From positions 5,704,001 through 5,768,000 of the forward strand of contig NZ_LT629802.1 in NCBI RefSeq assembly GCF_900106045.1: DNA of 64,000 nucleotides, given 5' to 3'. Every line of letters starts with the position of its first letter. Within the stretch, counting starts at the first letter, position 1. This document shows, in pieces, positions 8,164 through 16,827 of the stretch. This DNA is from Pseudomonas mucidolens (GTDB taxonomy: Bacteria > Pseudomonadota > Gammaproteobacteria > Pseudomonadales > Pseudomonadaceae). A program made the position numbers and the translations under genes. The notes beneath the pieces were generated by a model. It saw nothing but the letters and a program-made list of their open reading frames with translations. It was not told where the DNA came from and did not search any database.

Positions 8164-9909
8164 TCACTCGTCGATATCAATTTCGAGAGCTCTCAACACT
8201 GCGACAAGGGCATGATCACAGCCTTCGGCCAGGTGGAAGAAGTGCGTACGGAAATTTCCATGGGTGGTACGAGCTTCCCGGATAGCGACAGCTTTCTTTT
8301 CGTTGGTAGCATGTCCCCGGATCTCATTACGAAGCTCATGGAGCTTTCTCATCGGCGCCAAGATCTGCTTAGCGTCCTCTGCGTTGATTGAGCTTCCAAC
8401 GAGAATTTCGTACAACAACTTGAGCGAGCGCCATGTTGGCTCCAGGGCTCGGCCTTTTGCTTCAGCCACCTTGCGCAGTGGCTTGTCGAGAAATCCTTCT
8501 ACCAGACATTGATCGAGAGCCATGATTTCATCACCCCATTCCTTAGGCGAGTCTGTGGCTGGAGCAAGCACGCTATCGATCAGCTCCTCACCTCGAGGGT
8601 TCCACCAGGCAGGTTTTCTTTTGTCGAGCGTTCGGATCTTACGCTTGAGTGAATCCAGTGGATGATATTCGGTGTACCAGCTGCCTTCGATGTCCGTTCG
8701 ATGCGCGCGCTCGGAGATGGGAGCCTTAGGCCATTCGTTGAAGGCCTTCCAATAAAGTTGTTCATCGTAAGGGAGCTTCGATAGGTCCCAGATGTACGCA
8801 TGAACCTGACCGGCCTCATTGATGTCGTAAGATTTAAGGTGCCAAGCTCCTCTGCAAGAAATGCTTCGGTCCTCGAGCGTGTACTTCTCAGGGTCGCCCT
8901 TGAAGCGATTAAGAACCTCTGACCTGAAAAAAGCGGGAGATATCTGCCAGGGAAGATCGCTCTCCTCAAAATAGCTGACGATGTGCTCGGGGCTGCAAGA
9001 GGTCTCGACCTGGCGGTCATGCTTACGGTCGTAGATTTTGAAGACCGCATACTCACGATCCGGATCACCATCGAGGTCTTTGCGCCACGCCTCTTCTTGT
9101 TCTTCGACGCTGGCTATTGGCCTGACCACCATGGCTCCATGCGCGAAGCTTGCCTTGCTGGTCGATCCTCCATGGTAGAACAGATCTGGCTCGTCTCGGT
9201 TGTATCGATCGGCGCCTTGCCAGCCGTTGAAGCTACCCGCTACGTAACGGGTAAAATCAAATTTCATGACCAGCGCCATTTCCGCTAGGGCCATGTAATT
9301 GTCCAGGTCCTTACGAAGGATCGTGACCACTTCCCGTCCCTCCATCTGGTCGGGAATTTGAAGCTTCAGAATTCTGATGACATCTTCGATGTCGCCATTG
9401 TCATTTAGGCGGCAATACGCTTTTCGCTCATCCACGTAATGAATGTCGAGGCAATGTATAAGTTTTTGACTAATTTCGATCGGAGTTGACCCGGTATGAA
9501 CCCCCTCAAGACGACGCCGAATGACCAGAGGTTCACCCTCTGCTAAAGCAGACCCGCTTTCCTCTGGAAAGGGGGCCTCAATGTAGACGCGATGTCCTTC
9601 ATCGGAACACCAGGACTTCTGGATGCGCCAAGTAACATCGGTAGACAGTGAGAGGTTTTGAAGCGCTTCCCCATCGGGGGGAGTGACATTATCGGTTGGA
9701 GCGAGTGCTCCGACGATTAGAAAGAAAGGGGCGCTAGCGTAAATCACAATCTCGTCTGATTCCGAGTTTGCTTTCATGTACTGCACAGCCTGCTCGGCAT
9801 CTTTGTACCAAGGATCATCCTGATCCTCTGGAGCCGCCGCCAACGCAATCAGAGGTTTGGTATCGAAACGACGCATTTCCACTCCCACAAGCCTAATTGA
9901 AGATTTCAT
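8164..9909 (-). CDS. Unrecognised 581-residue protein with C-terminal HEPN RNx4H motif
   Basis: I do not recognise the N-terminal 500 residues. They look soluble and acidic, with no signal peptide, membrane segment or nucleotide-binding loop. Near the C-terminus the sequence ELRNEIRGHATN contains Arg527-Asn-x4-His533, the canonical HEPN ribonuclease motif, inside an all-helical region. The start overlaps the stop of the upstream gene by 4 bases (ATGA), and no separate ribosome site is visible, so its translation is probably coupled to that gene. It lies between an Abi_C-like protein and an RloC-like ATPase, which suggests a defence function, perhaps as sensor or effector. Family assignment beyond the HEPN-like end would need profile searches. 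Confidence 0.6.
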   Translation of the reverse strand: MKSSIRLVGVEMRRFDTKPLIALAAAPEDQDDPWYKDAEQAVQYMKANSESDEIVIYASAPFFLIVGALAPTDNVTPPDGEALQNLSLSTDVTWRIQKSWCSDEGHRVYIEAPFPEESGSALAEGEPLVIRRRLEGVHTGSTPIEISQKLIHCLDIHYVDERKAYCRLNDNGDIEDVIRILKLQIPDQMEGREVVTILRKDLDNYMALAEMALVMKFDFTRYVAGSFNGWQGADRYNRDEPDLFYHGGSTSKASFAHGAMVVRPIASVEEQEEAWRKDLDGDPDREYAVFKIYDRKHDRQVETSCSPEHIVSYFEESDLPWQISPAFFRSEVLNRFKGDPEKYTLEDRSISCRGAWHLKSYDINEAGQVHAYIWDLSKLPYDEQLYWKAFNEWPKAPISERAHRTDIEGSWYTEYHPLDSLKRKIRTLDKRKPAWWNPRGEELIDSVLAPATDSPKEWGDEIMALDQCLVEGFLDKPLRKVAEAKGRALEPTWRSLKLLYEILVGSSINAEDAKQILAPMRKLHELRNEIRGHATNEKKAVAIREARTTHGNFRTHFFHLAEGCDHALVAVLRALEIDIDE

Positions 9910-10856
9910 AGGTTGGCCCGGTAGGCCTGATCGTGCAAAAAGATGATCGCAGAGGCCGTCATATTAAGCGTGTACTTCGCCACGTGCTCTGGCACTACTT
10001 TCTGCACCTCGCCCGCACCATGCGAGCTGCTCAGTTTGTTGCGAAGCGTGCCGACAGTCATCAGTGGCTGCTCCCAGAAGGTATCCATCTCGGTTTTCTG
10101 CATGATGGTCCGTATGAGCTTGGAGGTTGTGTCTCCTTGGGCATACCCGAAGCCCTTCTGACCGCAGATCACCTTCATGACGCTCTCGTAGCTGCTGTTG
10201 CACTTGGTGACGCAGTCGCCGAATTTTCCGTGCCGAAAGTCTTCCAGAGCTGCCATGAATTCGGAGTTCGCATTGAGGAATGCAGGTTGACGCAGTAGCT
10301 TCAGAGCGGGCTCGATAGCCGTGTCGTGGATAGCTTGGCTTTCCTTCGGAATGACCTTCGCCTGCTCACGTATTCCAGTGAACTGAGTAGGGGCGCCTCG
10401 ATAAATTTCTTCCCGGGTTTCCCATACCGGTTTGGTGACGAAGTAGGGAAGATCATCAACGTTTAAAAACTCGTTCAATCGATCAATTACGAGTTCATGC
10501 TGACCGCGTAAGTAGCGCCACCCATCGCAGTGAATAAGATATTCAATTGCATCAAGGAAGTGGGGATCACTGCAGGTATGTAAAAACTCGAACGCGTCAT
10601 CAGCGTAGGAAAGATTGTTTTTTACAGAGAGCTTTTGGTTCCCGAGAAGGTAGGAAAGCCGGTCGTGAAGAAACTCTAGGGTTTCGACCATGCCCGGCCC
10701 TACATCCCGAATGAGCATGAACGTCCTTTGCCGGAACTGCTGAGTGAGCTGCTTTTTCGGCGTATTCTGATTTTCCCTTCGTCGCGAAAAGACGTTGAAA
10801 ATATTCCCTATCACTACGACACCTTGAAGCCGTTCAGAGGGTGGCATCATAGTCAT
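9906..10856 (-). CDS. Abi_C-like HEPN protein, first gene of the cassette
   Basis: This 316-residue protein has no transmembrane or signal segments. Its last 100 residues resemble the abortive-infection C-terminal domain (Abi_C): a segment YESVMKVICGQKGF is followed about 45 residues later by LRNKLSSSHGAGE (Arg272, His279), then a final helix. This is an HEPN-type arrangement, and such domains usually act as RNases. The first ATG (10856) has no strong ribosome site; an in-frame start a few codons later is possible. The stop overlaps the next start by 4 bases. It is the promoter-proximal gene of the minus-strand cassette. A toxin or phage-sensing role is inferred. Confidence 0.62.
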   Translation of the reverse strand: MTMMPPSERLQGVVVIGNIFNVFSRRRENQNTPKKQLTQQFRQRTFMLIRDVGPGMVETLEFLHDRLSYLLGNQKLSVKNNLSYADDAFEFLHTCSDPHFLDAIEYLIHCDGWRYLRGQHELVIDRLNEFLNVDDLPYFVTKPVWETREEIYRGAPTQFTGIREQAKVIPKESQAIHDTAIEPALKLLRQPAFLNANSEFMAALEDFRHGKFGDCVTKCNSSYESVMKVICGQKGFGYAQGDTTSKLIRTIMQKTEMDTFWEQPLMTVGTLRNKLSSSHGAGEVQKVVPEHVAKYTLNMTASAIIFLHDQAYRANL

Positions 10857-11337
10857 GACGGCTGTCGTATGGCCATCACCTATTCATCGCCGGATCCTTT
10901 TCCAGCTTAACAGGCAGTAAGCGGAAAGCGTCTGCTTTTGGCCGAGGCTGTGTAAAAACGGTTTTTTGCTCGATAGGCACTCAAAACTGGAATGAATATC
11001 GCGTTTCTATACGAAATTTATATCTGTTGAGGTGCCGATAAATTTCAGATCTAACGTAGATTCGCGGACTTAAATTTTGGCTAAGCTTTTTTACACGCTC
11101 TGCGCCGAAAGCTGCCAGCCGAAATGGCACCAATCGCTTATGAGGAGCCTTTCACGAGCTAGGCGACGTCAGACACCCTTTTAAACCAGTAGTCAGATAT
11201 TGTTGGCGACAGAGGCCAGCTAGCAAGTAGACCCGGTATACCGGTTTGCCTGTTTCGCCAGCGGCTTCTCGGCCGTGGTCAATGCAGCGTGTTAACTGGT
11301 TCCCAAACTTATTGTGCCGGCATCCATCGGGGAAGCA
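10857..11337. other. Noncoding spacer with repeat remnant
   Basis: This 481-base gap holds the promoter region of the HEPN cassette, the right arm of the 16-base inverted repeat (10945-10960) and AT-rich sequence to about 11095. A second similar string, ttttttacacgctctg, occurs near 11090. It looks like debris of an insertion element. I see no open frame with a ribosome site. Confidence 0.45.
10945..10960. repeat. Right arm of the 16-bp inverted repeat around the HEPN cassette
   Basis: The sequence aggctgtgtaaaaacg matches 5325-5340 in inverted orientation, 5.6 kb away. Beyond the match both copies run outward into T-rich sequence and a gctcg or cgagc string, suggesting imperfect continuation. 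Confidence 0.55.
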
Positions 11338-12243
11338 CTATGGCGCTCTCATCTGGCGGGCGGAACGAGCGAATTCGATGAATGCTTTTAGCGCAGTAGG
11401 AGGATGCCTCCGGCCTGGATAGTACAAGTGCAATCCCGGATAGTAGGGGCACCAATCCGCCAAGACTTGTTTCAAACGTCCATCCGCCAAATATCCCGTC
11501 ACCATGTCTTCGAAGACATAAGCCAATCCCAGCCCTTCTATGGCTGGCCCGAGCATTAGGCTGACATCGCCCAGGGTAAGTGGGCCGCTCACTTCAATTT
11601 CTTGAGCAATTGCCCCACGCTCGAATTCCCAGTGATAAATCGAGCCACTGGGAAATCGGTGGCGAATGCAGGGGATGCCATGTAGATCCTCGGGTTTCTG
11701 AGGCACAGCGTGGCGTTCGAAAAGCGAAGGTGCTCCTACGACGACAGATCGCATGTTCGGCCCAATAGCCAGAGATACCATGTCCGCTTCTAGGCGATTA
11801 CCGAAACGCACCCCAGCGTCAAACCCTCCCGCTACTACGTCTACAAAAGCATCGCTTTCGACGAGCTCTAGCCTGATATCCGGATAGAGCTGAAGAAACT
11901 GGCTGATGATTGGCAGCAGAACCAGTTCACAAGCCTGGCGGCCCGCTGTGATACGCAAACTACCAGAGGGCTTGTCACGAAAGCTGTTGAGATCTTCAAG
12001 GGCATCTTCGATATCTCGGAACGCGGGTCGCAAACGGAGATATAACCGCTCCCCTGCCTCAGTCAGGGCCACGCTGCGAGTCGTACGATTGAATAGGCGC
12101 ACGCCGAGGCGGTTCTCCAATATGCGCAAGGAATGGCTCAAGGCTGAGGGTGTGAGGCCAAGATCTACTGCCGCTCTACTCAAGTTCAGATGCTGAGCGA
12201 TGCTCAAAAAGACCGACAAATCAGCAGGCGAAGGGGTTTTCAT
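11338..12243 (-). CDS. LysR-family transcriptional regulator
   Basis: This 301-residue LysR regulator has an N-terminal winged helix (LSVFLSIAQHLNLSRAAVDLGLTPSALSHSLRILE in pattern, residues 8-42) followed by the usual periplasmic-binding-like effector domain. It belongs to the large group beginning with a MKTPSPADL-like leader that tends to regulate neighbouring short-chain dehydrogenases. It is divergent from the SDR gene at 12374, with 130 bases between the starts, so the shared gap probably holds its operator. An aattattggtattaac stretch with partial symmetry lies there, but no LysR box can be fixed by eye. The inducer is unknown. Confidence 0.85.
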   Translation of the reverse strand: MKTPSPADLSVFLSIAQHLNLSRAAVDLGLTPSALSHSLRILENRLGVRLFNRTTRSVALTEAGERLYLRLRPAFRDIEDALEDLNSFRDKPSGSLRITAGRQACELVLLPIISQFLQLYPDIRLELVESDAFVDVVAGGFDAGVRFGNRLEADMVSLAIGPNMRSVVVGAPSLFERHAVPQKPEDLHGIPCIRHRFPSGSIYHWEFERGAIAQEIEVSGPLTLGDVSLMLGPAIEGLGLAYVFEDMVTGYLADGRLKQVLADWCPYYPGLHLYYPGRRHPPTALKAFIEFARSARQMRAP

Positions 12244-12373
12244 ATATGAGCCGTATTCACAAGGGAATGCAAAATTATTGGTATTAACACATCACTAATG
12301 CACATTTAAAGTTGCGTCAACTTATCAGTACGGCCCGGCAATGCCGCAGGGGTCGCTGGCAGGAGGAGTTGAT

Positions 12374-13204
12374 ATGCGTACTTGGTTCATCACAGGAGCC
12401 TCCCGAGGTTTTGGCACACTCATCGCAGAACAAGCCCTGCGGGCCGGCGATGCAGTCATCGCGACCGCCCGAAAGCCTCAAGACATCACTGATCGCTTGG
12501 GCGATCACCCGAATCTGCTTGCTGTGCGGCTGGACGTAACCAGCGAAGAAGAAGCACATCAGGCCGTTGCAGAGGGTATCAAGCGATTTGGCCAGATTGA
12601 TGTAGTCGTCAATAACGCTGGTTTTGGTGTCTTGGGCGCCGTTGAGGAGACCAGTGCAAAAGAGACGGAGCGCCTGTTCGCCACAAACGTCTTCGGCGTG
12701 CTGAATGTTACGCGCGCAGTACTGCCGCACCTTCGTCGTCAGCGTAGCGGCCACATCGTCAACATTTCCTCCGTTGGCGGATATCAGGCATTTATTGGTT
12801 GGGGAGTTTACTGCTCTACCAAGTTTGCCGTGGAAGGCATCTCCGAAGCGCTGCATCAGGAATTAGCACCGCTGGGAATCCGGGTGACGGTCGTCGAACC
12901 TGGTTTCTTCCGCACCGACTTTCTTGATGAGCAGTCGTTGATCAAGACTGAGCTGGAGCTGTCTGACTACGACGATACTGTCGGTAAGATGCGAGAGTTT
13001 GCTGAGGGCGCTAATCATGCGCAGCCCGGTGATCCTCTGAAGTTTGCCGAGGCAATGTTCGCGCTGGTCAATGCACCGAACCCTCCTCAGCGTTTAGCGA
13101 TGGGCAGTGACACGGTGGCCGTGGTTGGCGAGAAGAATCGTTTTGTGGACGCTGAATTGGCTGAATGGAAAGAGCTGTCTATCTCGACCGATTTTAAAGT
13201 CTAA
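12374..13204 (+). CDS. Short-chain dehydrogenase/reductase
   Basis: This 276-residue SDR has the NAD(P)-binding glycine motif TGASRGFG (residues 7-14), NNAGFGV at about 90 and the catalytic YCSTK pair (Tyr, Lys). The arginine at ATARKP suggests NADP preference. The start follows an excellent AGGAGGAG site; an upstream in-frame extension of 11 codons is ignored. It is divergent from the LysR gene and is followed by an aldo-keto reductase after a terminator, so the two reductases have separate transcripts or partial readthrough. The substrate is unknown; the group includes oxidoreductases annotated only as SDR. Confidence 0.85.
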   Translation: MRTWFITGASRGFGTLIAEQALRAGDAVIATARKPQDITDRLGDHPNLLAVRLDVTSEEEAHQAVAEGIKRFGQIDVVVNNAGFGVLGAVEETSAKETERLFATNVFGVLNVTRAVLPHLRRQRSGHIVNISSVGGYQAFIGWGVYCSTKFAVEGISEALHQELAPLGIRVTVVEPGFFRTDFLDEQSLIKTELELSDYDDTVGKMREFAEGANHAQPGDPLKFAEAMFALVNAPNPPQRLAMGSDTVAVVGEKNRFVDAELAEWKELSISTDFKV

Positions 13205-13220
13205 ACATGCAATGACATGG

Positions 13221-13242
13221 AAACCGGGCTTGCTCGGTTTTT
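13221..13242 (+). terminator. Rho-independent terminator after the SDR gene
   Basis: The stem aaaccgggc pairs with gctcggttt (one G-T pair) around a 2-base loop and is followed by TT. It lies 17 bases after the SDR stop. Confidence 0.6.
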
Positions 13243-13283
13243 GCGTATCTTGACTACCCAATTAACGATCTGCGGGAGAGTTT

Positions 13284-14285
13284 ATGAAGTACGTGAAACT
13301 TGGCAGTACGGGTCTGGATGTTTCCAGGCTGTGTCTTGGCTGCATGACATTCGGTGATCCTGATGCTGGCATGCACCCCTGGACATTGGGCGAGGAAGCA
13401 AGCCGGCCTATCATCAAGCACGCAGTGGAGCAGGGGATCAACTTTTTTGATACGGCGAACAGCTACTCCGCGGGAACGTCGGAAATCATCGTTGGGAAGC
13501 TACTGAAGGAGTTCACACGTCGAGAAGAGACCGTGATCGCCACGAAGGTATTTTTCCCGGCAAATATGCGGGGATGGGAAGGCTCAGCAAAGCCAAACGA
13601 GAAAGGTCTTTCTCGTAAAGCCATCATGGACAGCGTTGATGCGAGCCTGACTCGCTTGGGCACTGACTACATCGACCTGTACCAGATCCATCGTTGGGAC
13701 TACGACACGCCTATCGAGGAAACGATGGAAGCCCTGCATGACATAGTCAAAGCAGGCAAAGCCAGGTACATCGGCGCCTCATCCATGTATGCATGGCAGT
13801 TCGCTAAAGCACAGCAGGTCGCCGTGGCAAACGGATGGAGCAAGTTTGTGTCCATGCAGAACTATCTGAACCTGGTGTATCGAGAAGAGGAGCGGGAAAT
13901 GATCCCACTCTGCCTCGATCAGGGCGTGGGGTTGATGCCATGGAGCCCAATGGCACGCGGCAGGCTGACCAGGCCATACGGCCAACAGACTGAGCGCACC
14001 AAAACCGATGTCTCAGGGCAGTCGTTTTACCAGGCTACTGAAGTCGAAGACGGCCGGGTGATTGACGTTGTAGAGCAGATTGCTGGGGAACGAGGTGTGC
14101 CTATGGCGCAGGTTGCGTTGGCATGGGTGTTAGCCAAGCGTGGCGTCTCAGCACCTATCGTTGGCGCTTCTAAGGCGCCCCAACTTGACGACGCAATCGC
14201 TGCGCTGGAGTTGTTATTGAGCGAAGAGGAAGTCAAGCGCCTCGAATCCCCATATGTACCCCATGTAGTGACTGGATTCTCCTGA
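13284..14285 (+). CDS. Aldo-keto reductase
   Basis: This 333-residue NADPH-dependent reductase of the aldo/keto family is similar in form to YajO/Tas-type proteins. The TIM-barrel catalytic set is visible: FFDTANSYSAG (Asp and Tyr of the tetrad), IATKVFF (Lys) and LYQIHRWD (His). The C-terminal cofactor region PIVGASKAPQ is present. It starts at an ATG after GCGGGAGAGTTT, 79 bases beyond the SDR gene and on the same strand. Together with the SDR it forms a small redox cargo in the island, possibly for aldehyde or quinone detoxification; that is inference. Confidence 0.85.
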   Translation: MKYVKLGSTGLDVSRLCLGCMTFGDPDAGMHPWTLGEEASRPIIKHAVEQGINFFDTANSYSAGTSEIIVGKLLKEFTRREETVIATKVFFPANMRGWEGSAKPNEKGLSRKAIMDSVDASLTRLGTDYIDLYQIHRWDYDTPIEETMEALHDIVKAGKARYIGASSMYAWQFAKAQQVAVANGWSKFVSMQNYLNLVYREEEREMIPLCLDQGVGLMPWSPMARGRLTRPYGQQTERTKTDVSGQSFYQATEVEDGRVIDVVEQIAGERGVPMAQVALAWVLAKRGVSAPIVGASKAPQLDDAIAALELLLSEEEVKRLESPYVPHVVTGFS

Positions 14286-14321
14286 CACGGGCTTCAGAAA
14301 CTCGACTTCAGCGACCGGACA

Positions 14322-14345
14322 AAAAAAGCGCCCTGAGGGGCGCTA
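14322..14345 (-). terminator. Rho-independent terminator for the molybdoenzyme operon
   Basis: The stem agcgccc (14328-14334) pairs with gggcgct (14339-14345). Read on the minus strand the hairpin is followed by seven T, so it terminates transcripts coming from the 20243-14473 gene block. It also sits 36 bases after the aldo-keto reductase stop. Confidence 0.7.
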
Positions 14346-14472
14346 AAAGTTCATCTCTTTCCAAAGGAGCTCACAAAAAAGCCTCAGAGATGAATGCTGC
14401 TTGGTGCGTATCGCTCAGATCGCCTTCGGGACAGGCGCATCCAAGGCTACGAAAACGGATTGGGCCGCGGCT

Positions 14473-14865
14473 TCAGCACTCGTTGCTGGTGTATCGCTGG
14501 TTATCGGTATCATTTAATTCTGGAAGATCTATTGAGTGTGGATGCGCCTGCGGTGCTTTTTTTTCATCACCGCCCTCTATCAGCAAATTTAACGTCCGCC
14601 AGAACTGGCTCTTGAATGCGAAGCGAGCCCCTCGCACACCTCCGAAGGTCGGCACGACGACGCGCTCAGGCGAGATCACACCCAGTAGATGGTGCAGACT
14701 GTCGCCGCTGATCCAGGGCATGTCATCGAGAAAGATCGCAGTTGACGCCGCCTCCGCATGCTCGATCGCCCGTATGCTGCCTGCCAAGACAGGACCTATT
14801 TCCCGTGCAGGAGCGATATGACGTATCACCCTTATTCGAGGTGGTGGTTCGGTTTCAGGAATCAT
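14473..14865 (-). CDS. MocA/MobA-like nucleotidyltransferase lacking its N-terminus
   Basis: The 130 residues match the later part of molybdenum cofactor cytidylyltransferase (MocA): TAIFLDDMPWIS (metal-binding Asp), VVPTFGGVRGARFAFKSQFW and a C-terminal segment in the GDxGAR-to-DI(D/N)T region. Family members are about 190-200 residues and begin with a LAAGxSxRMG nucleotide-binding loop, which is absent here. There is no room for it upstream, because the ATG is 7 bases from the stop of the preceding gene. It may be a remnant or a divergent short form. MocA attaches CMP to molybdopterin for xanthine-oxidase-type enzymes, which fits the enzyme encoded upstream. Activity is doubtful. Confidence 0.6.
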   Translation of the reverse strand: MIPETEPPPRIRVIRHIAPAREIGPVLAGSIRAIEHAEAASTAIFLDDMPWISGDSLHHLLGVISPERVVVPTFGGVRGARFAFKSQFWRTLNLLIEGGDEKKAPQAHPHSIDLPELNDTDNQRYTSNEC

Positions 14866-14871
14866 GACGTT

Positions 14872-15852
14872 TTACCCACCGATGACTTTCATGATCATGA
14901 CGTCACCCGTGAAATGAGTCGTTTGTTTGTCTATTAGGGCACGTCTCGACAATTCGCGAATACGCGTCAACGCGAGGTCGCGCGGAAGTTCGAGGATATC
15001 GCCCAAATAGTGGCTTTGGCTGGAGGAAAGACACCCATGCAGCCACCCGCTGGCACTCAGGCGCACGCGGTTACAGCTGCCGCAGAAGGGTGCGCTAGCG
15101 TTGGCGATCACGCCGAAGTAACCTCGTCCCGCTATATCGAATCGCAATGCCGTAGAGCTGTGTGCACTCGGTGCTGCACCGAACGAATGATGCTGACCGA
15201 TAAGCTCAAGAATCTCGGCCAAACCATAAAACTGCTGGCGGAAAGTTTCATCATCACGCGCCAGGTGCCCCATGCGCATCAATTCGATGAAGCGCAATTC
15301 CATCCCCCGCGCCAGACAGTATTCAAGCAGGGGCAGGATCTGATCATGATTGTGCCCACGAAGCGGCACCATGTTGATTTTCACCTGCAAACCGGCCGCC
15401 AAGGCCCGGTCAATACCTTCGAGAACCGTGGCTAAATCCCCGCCGCGGGCGATGCGCTGGAAAGCCTCAGCATCCAAGGTGTCGAGTGAAATGTTGATAC
15501 GCTTGACGCCGGCCTCCAGTAATAGTGGGAGCTTGCGCGACAGCAATTGCCCGTTGCTGGTCAGCGATACATCTTCGAAGCCGAGCCGTCGTACTGCCTT
15601 CATGAAACCATCGAACAGAGGGCTGATCAGAGGCTCGCCACCGGTAATCCTTAGACGCTCTAGTGGGTTTACCGTTTTCAGGTATTCCACTGCCAGTAAT
15701 AACTTGTCTAGCGGCAAGCTGTCGTCGCGAGCCTGCAGACGTTTGCCATCAGCCACGCAATAGATGCAAGCGTAGTTGCATGCACTGGTCAGGCTAACGC
15801 GTAAGTTGCCCAGACGACGTCCCTGCGCATCAACGATCGATTCAGAGGGCAT
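14872..15852 (-). CDS. moaA: GTP 3',8-cyclase (MoaA family) dedicated to the operon
   Basis: This 326-residue radical-SAM protein has CNYACIYC (Cys25, 29, 32) for the SAM cluster and a C-terminal CGSCNRVRLSASGWLHGC for the second iron-sulfur cluster. It ends in GG, as MoaA proteins do for activity. MoaA carries out the first step of molybdopterin synthesis from GTP. This is likely a second, operon-specific copy, since chromosomal moaA is usually elsewhere. I chose the MPSES start; a MGGRAMPSES start 15 bases upstream is possible. Either way it overlaps the XdhC-family gene. It supports cofactor supply for the hydroxylase encoded upstream. Confidence 0.82.
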   Translation of the reverse strand: MPSESIVDAQGRRLGNLRVSLTSACNYACIYCVADGKRLQARDDSLPLDKLLLAVEYLKTVNPLERLRITGGEPLISPLFDGFMKAVRRLGFEDVSLTSNGQLLSRKLPLLLEAGVKRINISLDTLDAEAFQRIARGGDLATVLEGIDRALAAGLQVKINMVPLRGHNHDQILPLLEYCLARGMELRFIELMRMGHLARDDETFRQQFYGLAEILELIGQHHSFGAAPSAHSSTALRFDIAGRGYFGVIANASAPFCGSCNRVRLSASGWLHGCLSSSQSHYLGDILELPRDLALTRIRELSRRALIDKQTTHFTGDVMIMKVIGG

Positions 15853-16825
15853 CGCGCGACCGCCCACGCTGGACTCGGATAATATCTGCCATCACTGCCA
15901 GAGCGATCTCAGCAGGCGTCTTGCTGCCCAAGGACAGACCTATCGGCATGTGCAGTCGAGCAATTTGCTCGTCGCTTAATCCCCCGATACGGCGCAGACG
16001 CTCCGCGCGCAGTTTAGAGGTTTGCAACGAACCCATGACGCCGATGTAAAAGGCCGAAGTGCATACAGCCTCCATCATTGCCAAGTCGTCGATACGCGGA
16101 TCATGAGTAAGGGCGACAACGGCGGTGGCTGCATGACATCCGCCAGCACTGATGAACAACGACGGCAAAATAGGTTTAACCTCTATACCTGGTAGCTCAA
16201 CACCCTCAAAGACTTCCTCCCTGGGGTCGCAGAGGACGACTTCGAAACCAAGTGTGCGGGCAAATTCTGCGCATGCCACCGATACCGGCGACATGCCTGC
16301 GATGATCAGGCGTGCAGCCGGACCGATCCGCAGTTGTACGATTTCACGCTCAGTCAACTCGACCACCCGAGGACCTAGGCCATCATCGACCTCGAAGCGG
16401 GCTTCACCGCTGCTCAGGTTGACGCATCGCAGTAAATGGCGCTGCCCACGCAATGTCGATTGCATGATCTCCAGCTGATCCAGTGTCGTCGAGTTGGCCG
16501 GCAGACGCTCGATCAGCACTTTCAATATGCCACCGCAAGGCAGCGTGATTCGCGAATCTTGTGGCCCGTCCTGCGCATCGCCGTAACGCACGATCTGAAT
16601 ACGGTCCTCGAATTGGCCGTCCTGCAGGCGTTCGAGGAAGTTCTCCTCGACGCAGCCACCGGACAGCGAACCGACATGGCGTCCGTCGCTGCGGGCAGCC
16701 AGCCAGGAGCCGGGCCCCCGCGGCGATGATCCGAACGTGGCGAGCACTGTGCACAGCCAAACAGTTTCCCCATTCCGGGACCAGGTCAGTGCTTGCTCAA
16801 TGACCTGCAAATCCAAGTGTTGCAT
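15842..16825 (-). CDS. XdhC/CoxI-family molybdoenzyme maturation factor
   Basis: This 327-residue protein has the XdhC_CoxI N-terminal motif LATFGSSPRGPGSWL, then GSLSGGCVEE, and a C-terminal Rossmann domain with GMSPVSVACAEFA. XdhC proteins bind the molybdenum cofactor, help install the equatorial sulfur and insert it into xanthine-oxidase-type enzymes. The ATG at 16825 is preferred; a TTG at 16831 would overlap the upstream stop by 4 bases. The end overlaps moaA by 11 bases. Its place directly after the molybdenum subunit gene fits a dedicated chaperone. Confidence 0.85.
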   Translation of the reverse strand: MQHLDLQVIEQALTWSRNGETVWLCTVLATFGSSPRGPGSWLAARSDGRHVGSLSGGCVEENFLERLQDGQFEDRIQIVRYGDAQDGPQDSRITLPCGGILKVLIERLPANSTTLDQLEIMQSTLRGQRHLLRCVNLSSGEARFEVDDGLGPRVVELTEREIVQLRIGPAARLIIAGMSPVSVACAEFARTLGFEVVLCDPREEVFEGVELPGIEVKPILPSLFISAGGCHAATAVVALTHDPRIDDLAMMEAVCTSAFYIGVMGSLQTSKLRAERLRRIGGLSDEQIARLHMPIGLSLGSKTPAEIALAVMADIIRVQRGRSRDAL

Positions 16826-16827
16826 GG

